A DNA stretch of 52,185 bases from positions 1-52,185 of the forward strand of contig WUAI01000022.1 of NCBI GenBank assembly GCA_009827225.1. The letters are read 5' to 3'. Below are positions 33,572 to 40,251 of the stretch, piece after piece (the stretch's first letter is position 1; each line of letters opens with the position of its first letter). The notes below the pieces were generated by a model, which saw nothing but the letters and a program-made list of their open reading frames with translations, ran no database searches and was not told where the DNA came from. The stretch is from Flavobacteriaceae bacterium. Its GTDB lineage: Bacteria; Bacteroidota; Bacteroidia; Flavobacteriales; Flavobacteriaceae. Position numbers and translations under genes: made by a program.

Positions 33572-35212
33572 ATGAGAAAAATGTTCGCCAAAATTATCCT
33601 CGGTCTGTTTTTAATAGCAGGTTGTTCAATGATTGCTCAAACTAAAAAAACCAAGGTGATATCATTTGATCTTGACAAAAGAGAAATAGGGGATATGCCT
33701 TTTGATGAACGTTTTAAGCTTTCTGGGTTTGACACTAAGTATGATGAAATTAAGTTGCAATACACTCTGGATCCTAATTACTTGGAGAAACCTAGATATA
33801 ATGATGGCGGATCTTTAGACTTCGAAATTGACAAGATCACAGGAAAAGCGAATTATTATGGAACTTTAGGTCCTTTACATCCGAATGTGCCTTACGATTT
33901 TACCTTCACCGTATCAAAGGAGATCACTCTCAACGATACAGAGGAAGAAGGATTAAGGAATGAAATTTATAGTTTGATTAATAATTATATCAAAAATCCG
34001 GCAGCTGGGACAGCGAGTGAAATCAAAAATTTCAAAACCTCACTCCAGGGTTTGTTGGAAAAGTACGCCAAGTCGGATAAAATAAAACAGGCTGATGGAT
34101 CGCCACTTGATTTCAATACCTCTCCATTATTTTCAAGTCAATTGAGCACTGTGCTAGCAAATATGATAGTTGATTACAACACCATCCAAAGGCTATATAG
34201 CGGAGGCAATGATGCTCGCACCAGGGCTAGCGATAACGCGTCCACTGAATTAACAACAAATGCCAATGGAAGTTTATTTTTCTCCAACCTGGATATAGCA
34301 TTAAACGATGATAATAGATTATCTGAATCCTTTGTGGCGCTATTGGAAGCACCGATTGATCCAGTTCCCGGTGTCAATGAAAAACTTACCCTTAGACAAT
34401 ACTTAAACTTCATTAATGAAGACCCGAAGGTTTTATTAGGCGAGATTATTCAAGGTAATAGAAAAATTGAAGGAGACGCACATAAAGTGTCCAATGGGAT
34501 TGATATTCCTTCCATCGAATTGCTAAAAAAGGTGTTCGAAAAACTAAACCGTAAATCGGTCAAAAAATCAAGCGGCTCTGGATTCTTTAGTATAAATGAA
34601 AAAAGCTTTCTCACTGCTATGATTGGTAAACTGAATACAATAATATCGGTTTTTGATGCATACAATACAGTACAAAGTAATATAGCAAAGAATAAAGAAA
34701 GCATTCCAAATTTGCTTCGAAACGCTATCCTTGTGAAAGAGATTAAAATTTCTGAATCTGTAAATATTGATGTATTAGCAGAGAAAAACCCCTATATAGG
34801 ATTGGACGCAGGTTTGGTTTATGCATTTGGCAGTGCCAATGGACTCTTTGCATACCAGGGCGCTAATTTTTATAGAAGACCGGTAAATCATCAAACGCCT
34901 TTTAGCGACCTAGAAGGGTGGGATGAGTTCTACAAACGATTCAGTTTATACCTTGGTATTGCAGAGATACTTACTGAGAAAGAAGATCGTTTTGAAGCGT
35001 TGATAGGAAATACAAGTTTGTTATTTGGTGCTGGTTATAGAGTGGTTAATGGTTTCCGTATAAATGTTGGAGGATTGTTGCATTATGTTAAAGATGCCAA
35101 CCCGGTTGTAGATAACAAAGAAATTAAAGTTTCACCAACTGTTTCTGTATCCATTGATATTAACTTAGTGAAAGCATTAGGTGCAGTGGGAGGATTATTA
35201 AATATTGATTAA
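33572..35212 (+). CDS. Large secreted/envelope protein of unknown function (cassette gene 1)
   Basis: A 546-residue exported protein: signal peptide MRKMFAKIILGLFLIAGCSMIAQ, cleavage probably after IAQ; the Cys in AGCS could also serve as a lipobox. Residues about 25-120 are beta-rich, 120-370 mostly helical with several VKK/LKK segments, and the last 150 residues alternate strands rich in Gly and aromatics (NPYIGLDAGLVYAFGSANG ... NTSLLFGAGYRVVNGFRINVGG ... SPTVSVSIDINLVKALG), which looks like a small outer-membrane barrel. I do not recognise the family. First of three genes spaced by two bases each. Confidence 0.65.
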   Translation: MRKMFAKIILGLFLIAGCSMIAQTKKTKVISFDLDKREIGDMPFDERFKLSGFDTKYDEIKLQYTLDPNYLEKPRYNDGGSLDFEIDKITGKANYYGTLGPLHPNVPYDFTFTVSKEITLNDTEEEGLRNEIYSLINNYIKNPAAGTASEIKNFKTSLQGLLEKYAKSDKIKQADGSPLDFNTSPLFSSQLSTVLANMIVDYNTIQRLYSGGNDARTRASDNASTELTTNANGSLFFSNLDIALNDDNRLSESFVALLEAPIDPVPGVNEKLTLRQYLNFINEDPKVLLGEIIQGNRKIEGDAHKVSNGIDIPSIELLKKVFEKLNRKSVKKSSGSGFFSINEKSFLTAMIGKLNTIISVFDAYNTVQSNIAKNKESIPNLLRNAILVKEIKISESVNIDVLAEKNPYIGLDAGLVYAFGSANGLFAYQGANFYRRPVNHQTPFSDLEGWDEFYKRFSLYLGIAEILTEKEDRFEALIGNTSLLFGAGYRVVNGFRINVGGLLHYVKDANPVVDNKEIKVSPTVSVSIDINLVKALGAVGGLLNID

Positions 35213-35213
35213 T

Positions 35214-35660
35214 ATGTCAAACGTCAAGTATCTTAAAAGATTAAAAAGACCAGCCGGTGATAAGTTACTATTCACCAAGCAGGGAAATGATATCATTTCC
35301 GAAGAAATTAATTTGAAATTTAGGATAGAGCTAAGCTCCCAAGCACCGGACGTTATGGATACGGTTCGATTAAAGTTCACAATGCAGGAGCCTACACAAT
35401 ATGTGTTTTCAGATGACAGTAAAGAAATAGTCACTGATTATGAAAATGTAAGTGAAGATTTTGACACGGAAACTTTCAGTTTAAACGTAAAGGTAATCGA
35501 TCCGGATGCTCCGTTAGAATTACCAGTGATGTTTGTTGTCACCGTAATGGATGTTGATGAAGGCATACCATTTCCACTAGATGGTAGAAAAGGATTGTAT
35601 AAATGGAACCCGGTTCCACCATTCAATAACTTGGTTCCTGCAAACTTTTATTTCTCTTAA
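35214..35660 (+). CDS. Unknown 148-residue protein without signal peptide (cassette gene 2)
   Basis: MSNVKYLKRLKRPAGDKLLFTKQ opens a basic N-terminus with no signal sequence, then a beta-rich acidic chain (EEINLKFRIELSSQAPDVMDTVRLKFTM ... FDTETFSLNVKVIDPDAP ... LPVMFVVTVMDVDEG) ending in an aromatic tail (NLVPANFYFS). One base separates its ATG from the stop of gene 1. The regular strand pattern suggests a beta sandwich. It is sandwiched between two exported proteins but appears cytoplasmic, or exported by a route without a classical signal. No family recognised. Confidence 0.6.
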   Translation: MSNVKYLKRLKRPAGDKLLFTKQGNDIISEEINLKFRIELSSQAPDVMDTVRLKFTMQEPTQYVFSDDSKEIVTDYENVSEDFDTETFSLNVKVIDPDAPLELPVMFVVTVMDVDEGIPFPLDGRKGLYKWNPVPPFNNLVPANFYFS

Positions 35661-35662
35661 TT

Positions 35663-36754
35663 ATGAATTCAAAGTATAGATTAGATATGTTTCGCTTATT
35701 GATGTTATTCCTTGTTCTTGGATTTCTTTCTTCATGTGTTGAAGATGATGATCAGGTGACAAATGAAGAAATAATTAATTTGATCATATTAAACGATGAA
35801 GGTTCAGAGATTGAGGAGGCTATTGGTGATGGTGAGAGATTCATTGTTTTACGGGCCCAATTACCCCAGGAAGTTGGTGATGATTTTAAAACGGTAACCT
35901 TCAAATCATCGGAAGGCAATTTTTTGGGAACGACCGAGCTAACTACTCAGGAAAGAGTTAATCTAGAGGGCATTGCTGAAGCTGTTCTGGAACTTCCATT
36001 GAGCTCTGGTGAACTTATTTTAACCGTTCAGGTTGGTCCAGCAGCCAATCTATTTAAATCAGAAAAGCGAATCACATTAATCGCCGTCGACCAGGTAATC
36101 TCCCTCGAGTTCCAGGATATCGATGGTGAGAATTTGAACGAAATTCCGCGTGCGGATGGCACTAGCCTTATCCAACTAAAAGGAAGCATACTGGCAGATC
36201 AGGACAATCTTACCCAGGTGAATTTTACAGCGACCAAGGGAACGTTTTTGAATACCGGGAATACTACGGAAGTTAAAAATACCGATGCCAACGGTGATGC
36301 GGTTGTCAATTACATTGTACCCCAAGAGGTCGGAACCGTTTTCTATACCGCTAAAACCGGAACCAACGGACAATACGTTTCTCCTCCTGCAAATCTTACT
36401 TTCGAAAGAGCACATGCAAACAGTTTGTTTGTGGAACCCGCTCAAATTAATATGAGTACTTCTGCAAGTAATAATATCAAGGCTTTTCTTTCTCGTTCCG
36501 TAGGGAAAGTTAGCGTGGGAACCGAAGTGAACTATCGCGCTACGCAATTCATCGATAATGAGACCACTGATGTTGGGAGATTTACCGGTGAGTCCAATGC
36601 ATCCACCGATATGAATGAACAAGTGACAGGGGTTAATTTCCTGGCAGACACAGGCGATATTAACCTGGACTTCCCCGTGTTTATTACAGTTTCTACTTTA
36701 AACGATGAAGGAGCCACCTTGGCAGTAACAATTTCGGTGAACGTTACCGAGTAA
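35663..36754 (+). CDS. Lipoprotein with Ig-like repeats (cassette gene 3)
   Basis: A 363-residue lipoprotein: signal peptide with lipobox LSSC (Cys about 25), then acidic VEDDDQVTNEE. The body holds about three beta-sandwich repeats resembling bacterial Ig-like (Big_1/invasin) domains: KTVTFKSSEGNFLGTTELTT, LTQVNFTATKGTFLNTGNTTE ... DANGDAVVNYIVPQEVGTVFYTAK, and GTEVNYRATQFIDNETTDVGRF. It is displayed on the outer membrane and is two bases downstream of gene 2. Adhesion or complex formation with genes 1 and 2 is inferred only from layout. Confidence 0.65.
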   Translation: MNSKYRLDMFRLLMLFLVLGFLSSCVEDDDQVTNEEIINLIILNDEGSEIEEAIGDGERFIVLRAQLPQEVGDDFKTVTFKSSEGNFLGTTELTTQERVNLEGIAEAVLELPLSSGELILTVQVGPAANLFKSEKRITLIAVDQVISLEFQDIDGENLNEIPRADGTSLIQLKGSILADQDNLTQVNFTATKGTFLNTGNTTEVKNTDANGDAVVNYIVPQEVGTVFYTAKTGTNGQYVSPPANLTFERAHANSLFVEPAQINMSTSASNNIKAFLSRSVGKVSVGTEVNYRATQFIDNETTDVGRFTGESNASTDMNEQVTGVNFLADTGDINLDFPVFITVSTLNDEGATLAVTISVNVTE

Positions 36755-36786
36755 ATTGGATTCGTAAAATATTTCCTTATTTCACT

Positions 36787-36820
36787 TTGAACTGACAATT
36801 ATCATTGCTCAATAGCTTTG
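36787..36820 (+). promoter_or_regulatory. Bacteroidota-type promoter of GerW-pair operon
   Basis: TTG at 36787-36789 and TAGCTTTG at 36813-36820 (exact TAnnTTTG), spaced 23 nt; ATG of the next gene follows 29 nt later at 36850. This is the best full promoter match in the window. Confidence 0.6.
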
Positions 36821-36849
36821 CGTTCAGTTCCTTTGTAGAAAACCATGAA

Positions 36850-37356
36850 ATGACGACTCTGTTGATTATTTTATTGGTTGTTTTTGCATTTCTCGCCTTC
36901 CTTCTTTTCACGCCAATTGTTCTTTTTATCGATACTTCCACGAACCAATATTTCGTCCAGGCGAAAGGGGTTGTTAAAGCCAGCATCCTTCCTGACGAAA
37001 AGGAGTTCATTAAAGTACGTTGTAAGATTTTCTTTTACACGTTCTATTTCTTTCCGTTGCGAAAACGAAAGAAAAAAATTGGGGAAAAAAGTGCTGATAC
37101 CAAGAAGAAAAAGAAAAAGAACCGTCGATTCAATGCCAGGAAAATAGGGGAGGTATTGAGGTCGTTCCGGCTGAAACGTTTAGAACTTCAGCTGGACACC
37201 GGAGATTATGTCCTAAACGCCAAACTTGTACCTGTTTTTGTATTTCTGAATTACAAACTAGGAAACTTTGCCATCAATTTTCAAGGCAAGAACCATTTTG
37301 CAATGGAACTTCAAAACAGACCTGTATATCTTATTAAATCATTTATTCACTATTAA
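36850..37356 (+). CDS. Membrane protein adjoining gerW-like gene (DUF2953-like)
   Basis: A 168-residue protein with one N-terminal hydrophobic helix (about 3-25), a beta stretch (LFIDTSTNQYFVQAKGVVKASIL), a very basic Lys-rich loop (KRKKKIGEKSADTKKKKKKNRRF, about 75-100) and a C-terminal part with FRLKRLELQLDTGDYVLNAKLVPVFVFLNY. The architecture (one helix, KIxxRxF-type central loop, LxxLxLxxGxxDxxxA-type end) resembles DUF2953, which in Bacillus (ytfI) sits beside the gerW-type gene ytfJ. The same adjacency is seen here, with 11 nt between them. Start at ATG 36850, 29 nt after a promoter box. Confidence 0.6.
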   Translation: MTTLLIILLVVFAFLAFLLFTPIVLFIDTSTNQYFVQAKGVVKASILPDEKEFIKVRCKIFFYTFYFFPLRKRKKKIGEKSADTKKKKKKNRRFNARKIGEVLRSFRLKRLELQLDTGDYVLNAKLVPVFVFLNYKLGNFAINFQGKNHFAMELQNRPVYLIKSFIHY

Positions 37357-37367
37357 AAATTTGGATT

Positions 37368-37739
37368 ATGGAATTACATTTTGAAGAATTATTATCACAA
37401 ATCACAGATTTTATTAAAGCGGAAGCTAAAACTGAAACCGTAATCGGTGAACAATTCGTATTAGGCGAATTTAGTTGTGTTCCTGTTATTAAAGTAGGAA
37501 TGGGCTTTGGTTCCGGTGGAGGAGAAGGCAGTGAAAAGAACACTAAAAAAGGCCAGGGAATGGGTGCCGGTGCCGGTGTAGGTATCGAGCCTCTTGGATT
37601 CCTGGTAACTAAAGGTGACGAAATTAGTTTTATCGAAGCCGGTAAAGCTCACGGACTTTCAGCCGCTTTTGAAAAAGTACCCGACATGATCGAAAAGATC
37701 TATGAAAGTAAAAGCAGAAAAGAAGAAGCAACCGCGTAG
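37368..37739 (+). CDS. GerW/YtfJ-family protein
   Basis: A 123-residue protein of the GerW/YtfJ family. The key run is VIKVGMGFGSGGGEGSE ... GAGAGVGIEPLGFLVTKGDEISFIEA: Gly-rich strand, then the conserved GVGxxPxGFLV. The family was named from Bacillus spore germination but occurs widely in bacteria that do not sporulate, such as Bacteroidota, so a sporulation role is not implied. It is coupled to the upstream DUF2953-like gene. Biochemical function unknown; the C-terminus is a Lys/Glu helix. Confidence 0.88.
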   Translation: MELHFEELLSQITDFIKAEAKTETVIGEQFVLGEFSCVPVIKVGMGFGSGGGEGSEKNTKKGQGMGAGAGVGIEPLGFLVTKGDEISFIEAGKAHGLSAAFEKVPDMIEKIYESKSRKEEATA

Positions 37740-37757
37740 TGCTCCTTCCTTTCAAAG

Positions 37758-37788
37758 AAAAACGGCAGTTCATACTGCCGTTTTTTTT
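37758..37788. terminator. Intrinsic terminator after gerW-like gene
   Basis: AACGGCAGT (37761-37769), loop tcat, ACTGCCGTT (37774-37782), extended by A/T pairs and followed by eight T residues. The upstream A run lets it also serve the convergent SPFH gene. Confidence 0.92.
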
Positions 37789-37792
37789 GTCA

Positions 37793-38524
37793 CTAATTAT
37801 TCTTTGGCAACACTTCTTCAGGAAATGGGAACAGTATGGTAGAATTCTTTTCCGCAGCTATATTGGAAAGCGTTTGATACAGACGCAGCTTGATCGCTGA
37901 AGGTGACTGGTCGATGAGCTTTCCAGCCTCCAACAACTTCCCGGCGGCCTGTTCTTCTGCAACAGCTAATATAATTCTTGCTCGACGAGATCGTTCCGCT
38001 TCTGCCTGATTCGCCATCATTCTGCGCATATTCTCAGGCAACTGAATGTCTTTAATCTTTACATCCATAATTTCAATACCCCATTCCTTGGTTTCCATTT
38101 CCACGATCGATTTGATGTTTTTACCCATCTCTTCCCGTTTGGACAAAATAGTATCTAATTCGACCTTACCGCAAACATCCCTCAAAGCAGCCTGCGATAA
38201 TTGGCTAATGGCAAATTTGTATTGCTCCACCTCTAAAACTGCTTTCTCAGGGTCATTGATCTTAAAAAATACCACCCCGTCTATGCTACAAGGCACGTTG
38301 TCCTCAGTCATCACCTCCTGGGAAACAATATTTATGGTGATCACTCGAATGTCCACCACCTGGATGGTTTCGACTATGGGAATGATCCATCTAAACCCGG
38401 GTTGTAAAGTCTTTATATACTTACCAAACCTGAATTTTAAAGCTCTTTTGTATTCAAATACGATTCGTATGCCGGACAGCAGAAAAACCCCGAAAAGGAT
38501 TCCGGCAAATAACATTGGATTCAT
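37793..38524 (-). CDS. SPFH/Band 7 (slipin-like) membrane protein
   Basis: A 243-residue protein with one N-terminal hydrophobic helix (about 4-20) and an SPFH domain: FRWIIPIVETIQVVDIRVITINI, VPCSIDGVVFFKINDPEKAVLEV, SQAALRDVCGKVELDTILSKR and the helix MANQAEAERSRRARIILAVAEEQAAGKLLEAG. This is the slipin/stomatin type of bacterial flotillin-like scaffold that oligomerises at the inner membrane, often working with an NfeD-like partner; no such gene is adjacent. A palindrome lies 26 nt upstream of its start. Confidence 0.9.
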   Translation of the reverse strand: MNPMLFAGILFGVFLLSGIRIVFEYKRALKFRFGKYIKTLQPGFRWIIPIVETIQVVDIRVITINIVSQEVMTEDNVPCSIDGVVFFKINDPEKAVLEVEQYKFAISQLSQAALRDVCGKVELDTILSKREEMGKNIKSIVEMETKEWGIEIMDVKIKDIQLPENMRRMMANQAEAERSRRARIILAVAEEQAAGKLLEAGKLIDQSPSAIKLRLYQTLSNIAAEKNSTILFPFPEEVLPKNN

Positions 38525-38549
38525 AATCTTGTTTTTTAATTAATTCTGA

Positions 38550-38566
38550 AATGATACCGTATCATT
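38550..38566. promoter_or_regulatory. Palindromic operator candidate upstream of SPFH gene
   Basis: AATGATAC-c-GTATCATT: eight-base arms around one central base. It lies 26-42 nt upstream of the SPFH start codon, where a promoter would be expected. No T run follows, so it is not a terminator. Confidence 0.5.
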
Positions 38567-38653
38567 CATTGTTATAAGAAATTGAATATCAGGTTAAAAA
38601 ACTATGAGATTAATCATCTGGGAGATTCAGCAACTGATTTCTTGGAAATGAAA

Positions 38654-38679
38654 AAACCCTTACATTTCTGCAAGGGTTT
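38654..38679 (-). terminator. Intrinsic terminator of second ASSYAIHR small gene
   Basis: AAACCCTT (38654-38661) and AAGGGTTT (38672-38679) with a ten-base loop; on the minus strand the stem is followed by TTTTTTC. It begins 24 nt after the stop of the 34-codon ORF, the same arrangement as for the other copy. Confidence 0.85.
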
Positions 38680-38702
38680 CATCGTGAGTGTGGGAATAAA
38701 AA

Positions 38703-38807
38703 CTATCTATGAATAGCATAACTACTGGCTCGGGCATACAGCGCGAGCTTTTCGTAAAACTTCCATTCCTCTAATTTTTTCTTCCACCAGTGTAATAGTT
38801 TTTTCAT
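38703..38807 (-). CDS. 34-residue small protein, ASSYAIHR family (copy 2)
   Basis: The product starts MKKLLHWWKKKLEEWKFYEK and ends LALYARASSYAIHR. Against copy 1 it keeps the Trp and Lys-Leu positions of the N-terminal helix (W-x-x-K-K/L-L-x-x-W) and has an identical eight-residue tail encoded with different synonymous codons. It lies alone in a 545-bp gap between the SPFH and GH16 genes, with its own terminator. The helix is strongly basic on one face and aromatic on the other. No signal peptide; the peptide could act at the membrane. Function unknown. Confidence 0.7.
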   Translation of the reverse strand: MKKLLHWWKKKLEEWKFYEKLALYARASSYAIHR

Positions 38808-38890
38808 ACGCTACCTCTTTATAAAAGTTAATACTCAGTTACAGGACCAAACGTCCATACTTAGCGTAAGCCACAGGTTTTTAAGGAATT

Positions 38891-38910
38891 GACAGGTTGA
38901 CATTCCTGTC
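38891..38910 (-). promoter_or_regulatory. Hairpin upstream of small gene copy 2
   Basis: GACAGG (38891-38896), loop ttgacatt, CCTGTC (38905-38910): a six-pair hairpin 84 nt upstream of the small ORF, comparable in placement to the 10-bp repeat upstream of copy 1. Minus-strand TACATTTA about 20-30 nt further upstream could be the -7 box. Confidence 0.4.
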
Positions 38911-39069
38911 TAGGAAGATTCGAGTGAAGTATAAATGTACGAAATTTCTTTGAATGCACGTATAATTCATTCGAATTTAATTAGATACAACGGGTGTATT
39001 TTGCTTCTTTTTATACCATAAATGGGTCATTGACTTTTATCGTATCTTTAGCTTTCTAAAAAAATAACT

Positions 39070-40137
39070 ATGAAACTTCGATTATTCCTCGCTTGTTTTT
39101 GCCTTACTTTTATGGGGTTTTCCCAAGGCACGAACTATGAATTGGTTTGGTCCGACGAATTTGACGGTAATGGCGCTATTAATACAGACAAATGGTTCCA
39201 TCAAACCTTGCTTCCCAACGGACAAAGTTGGTACAATGGTGAAATTCAGCATTACACAGACCGAATCGATAATTCTTACGTAAGTAATGGAACACTCAAA
39301 ATCGTAGCCAAGAAAGAAACTTTTACGGACCAGGGTGTAACCAAAGAATATACATCCGCCAGACTAAACTCTAAATTTGCCTTCACCTACGGTAGAGTAG
39401 AGGTGCGGGCAAAATTACCATTTGGCGTGGGCACCTGGCCCGCAATCTGGACTCTAGGTCAAAATATTATCGAACCGGGTGGCTATTGGACCGATACCTA
39501 CGGAACCATAGGATGGCCAGCTTGTGGAGAATTGGACATCATGGAACATTGGGGCAATAATCAGGATTTCATTCAAAGTGCCACACATACGCCATCCAGT
39601 CATGGGAACACCGTAAATAAAGGAGGTAGAATTGTAACCGATGTTTCAAACACCTTTCATATTTATGCTATGGAATGGGATTCGGAGAAAGTGGTATTTT
39701 CTGTGGATGATATTGTGCATTATACCTACGAACCTTCCGTCCAAAATCCGGATACCTGGCCATTTGATGAAAATCAATACCTTCTTTTAAATGTGGCAAT
39801 TCTTCCGGAAATCGATCCTGTTTTTACAGAAAGTGAAATGGAGATCGACTATGTACGAGTGTACCAGGAATCAATTTTATCCAACGAAACTTCGGATATA
39901 GGCCTGGCGGATATTGAGTTTGCCAGCCCGTCAAGAGATTCTTTGCAAATCAAAATTCCGGAGGAGAAAATAGGCACAACGGTAACGATTTACAGTCCCA
40001 ACGGTAAGTTCGTTGCGACCTATACTTTGTATGATGAGCTAACCACCCTGGACCTTAGTTCAAAAGCTTCCGGGCTGTACATGCTTAAAATTGTGACTAA
40101 GGAAGGTACTTTCTATAAAAAAGCGATCAAGAACTAG
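39070..40137 (+). CDS. GH16 endo-beta-glucanase (laminarinase-like) with T9SS tail
   Basis: A 355-residue secreted glycoside hydrolase. Signal peptide to about GFSQ (19); then YELVWSDEFDGNGAINTDKW, NGEIQHYTDR, and the GH16 catalytic motif in GELDIMEHWG (Glu nucleophile and acid/base about 155-160). FHIYAMEWDSEKVVFSVDD and the DYVRVYQ end close the domain near residue 270. Residues 280-355 are a type A T9SS sorting domain (TVTIYSPNGKFVATY ... SSKASGLYMLKIVTKEGTFYKKAIKN). It likely cleaves beta-1,3- or mixed-linked glucans such as laminarin outside the cell. No SusCD pair is adjacent. Confidence 0.92.
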   Translation: MKLRLFLACFCLTFMGFSQGTNYELVWSDEFDGNGAINTDKWFHQTLLPNGQSWYNGEIQHYTDRIDNSYVSNGTLKIVAKKETFTDQGVTKEYTSARLNSKFAFTYGRVEVRAKLPFGVGTWPAIWTLGQNIIEPGGYWTDTYGTIGWPACGELDIMEHWGNNQDFIQSATHTPSSHGNTVNKGGRIVTDVSNTFHIYAMEWDSEKVVFSVDDIVHYTYEPSVQNPDTWPFDENQYLLLNVAILPEIDPVFTESEMEIDYVRVYQESILSNETSDIGLADIEFASPSRDSLQIKIPEEKIGTTVTIYSPNGKFVATYTLYDELTTLDLSSKASGLYMLKIVTKEGTFYKKAIKN

Positions 40138-40167
40138 ATTCTGCCTTTAGATCTCTGTAAATAAGAG

Positions 40168-40202
40168 ATATGTATACGTCATTCAGTAAAATGTATACAT
40201 AT
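40168..40202. promoter_or_regulatory. Twin palindromic operator candidate upstream of SDR/AraC genes
   Basis: ATGTATACGT (40170-40179) and ATGTATACAT (40191-40200) are near-identical palindromes 21 bp apart, i.e. two helical turns. The outer bases extend to a perfect inverted pair ATATGTATAC (40168-40177) / GTATACATAT (40193-40202). They lie 18-28 nt upstream of a TAATTTTG -7 box. A dimeric or tetrameric regulator is expected; the AraC-type gene at 41137 is the nearest candidate, although AraC proteins usually use direct repeats. Confidence 0.6.
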
Positions 40203-40219
40203 TCCAAAATTGACACCCC

Positions 40220-40227
40220 TAATTTTG
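40220..40227 (+). promoter_or_regulatory. -7 promoter box of the SDR gene
   Basis: TAATTTTG matches TAnnTTTG exactly and ends 24 nt before the ATG at 40252. No TTG stands at the usual -33 position, consistent with an activated promoter. Confidence 0.5.
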
Positions 40228-40251
40228 CCTTGTAATTTTAAATCAATTAAA

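Noticed and set aside
36176-36622. 148-codon minus-strand open frame
   Set aside because: Antisense to the Ig-like lipoprotein, whose frame has signal peptide, lipobox and repeat structure.
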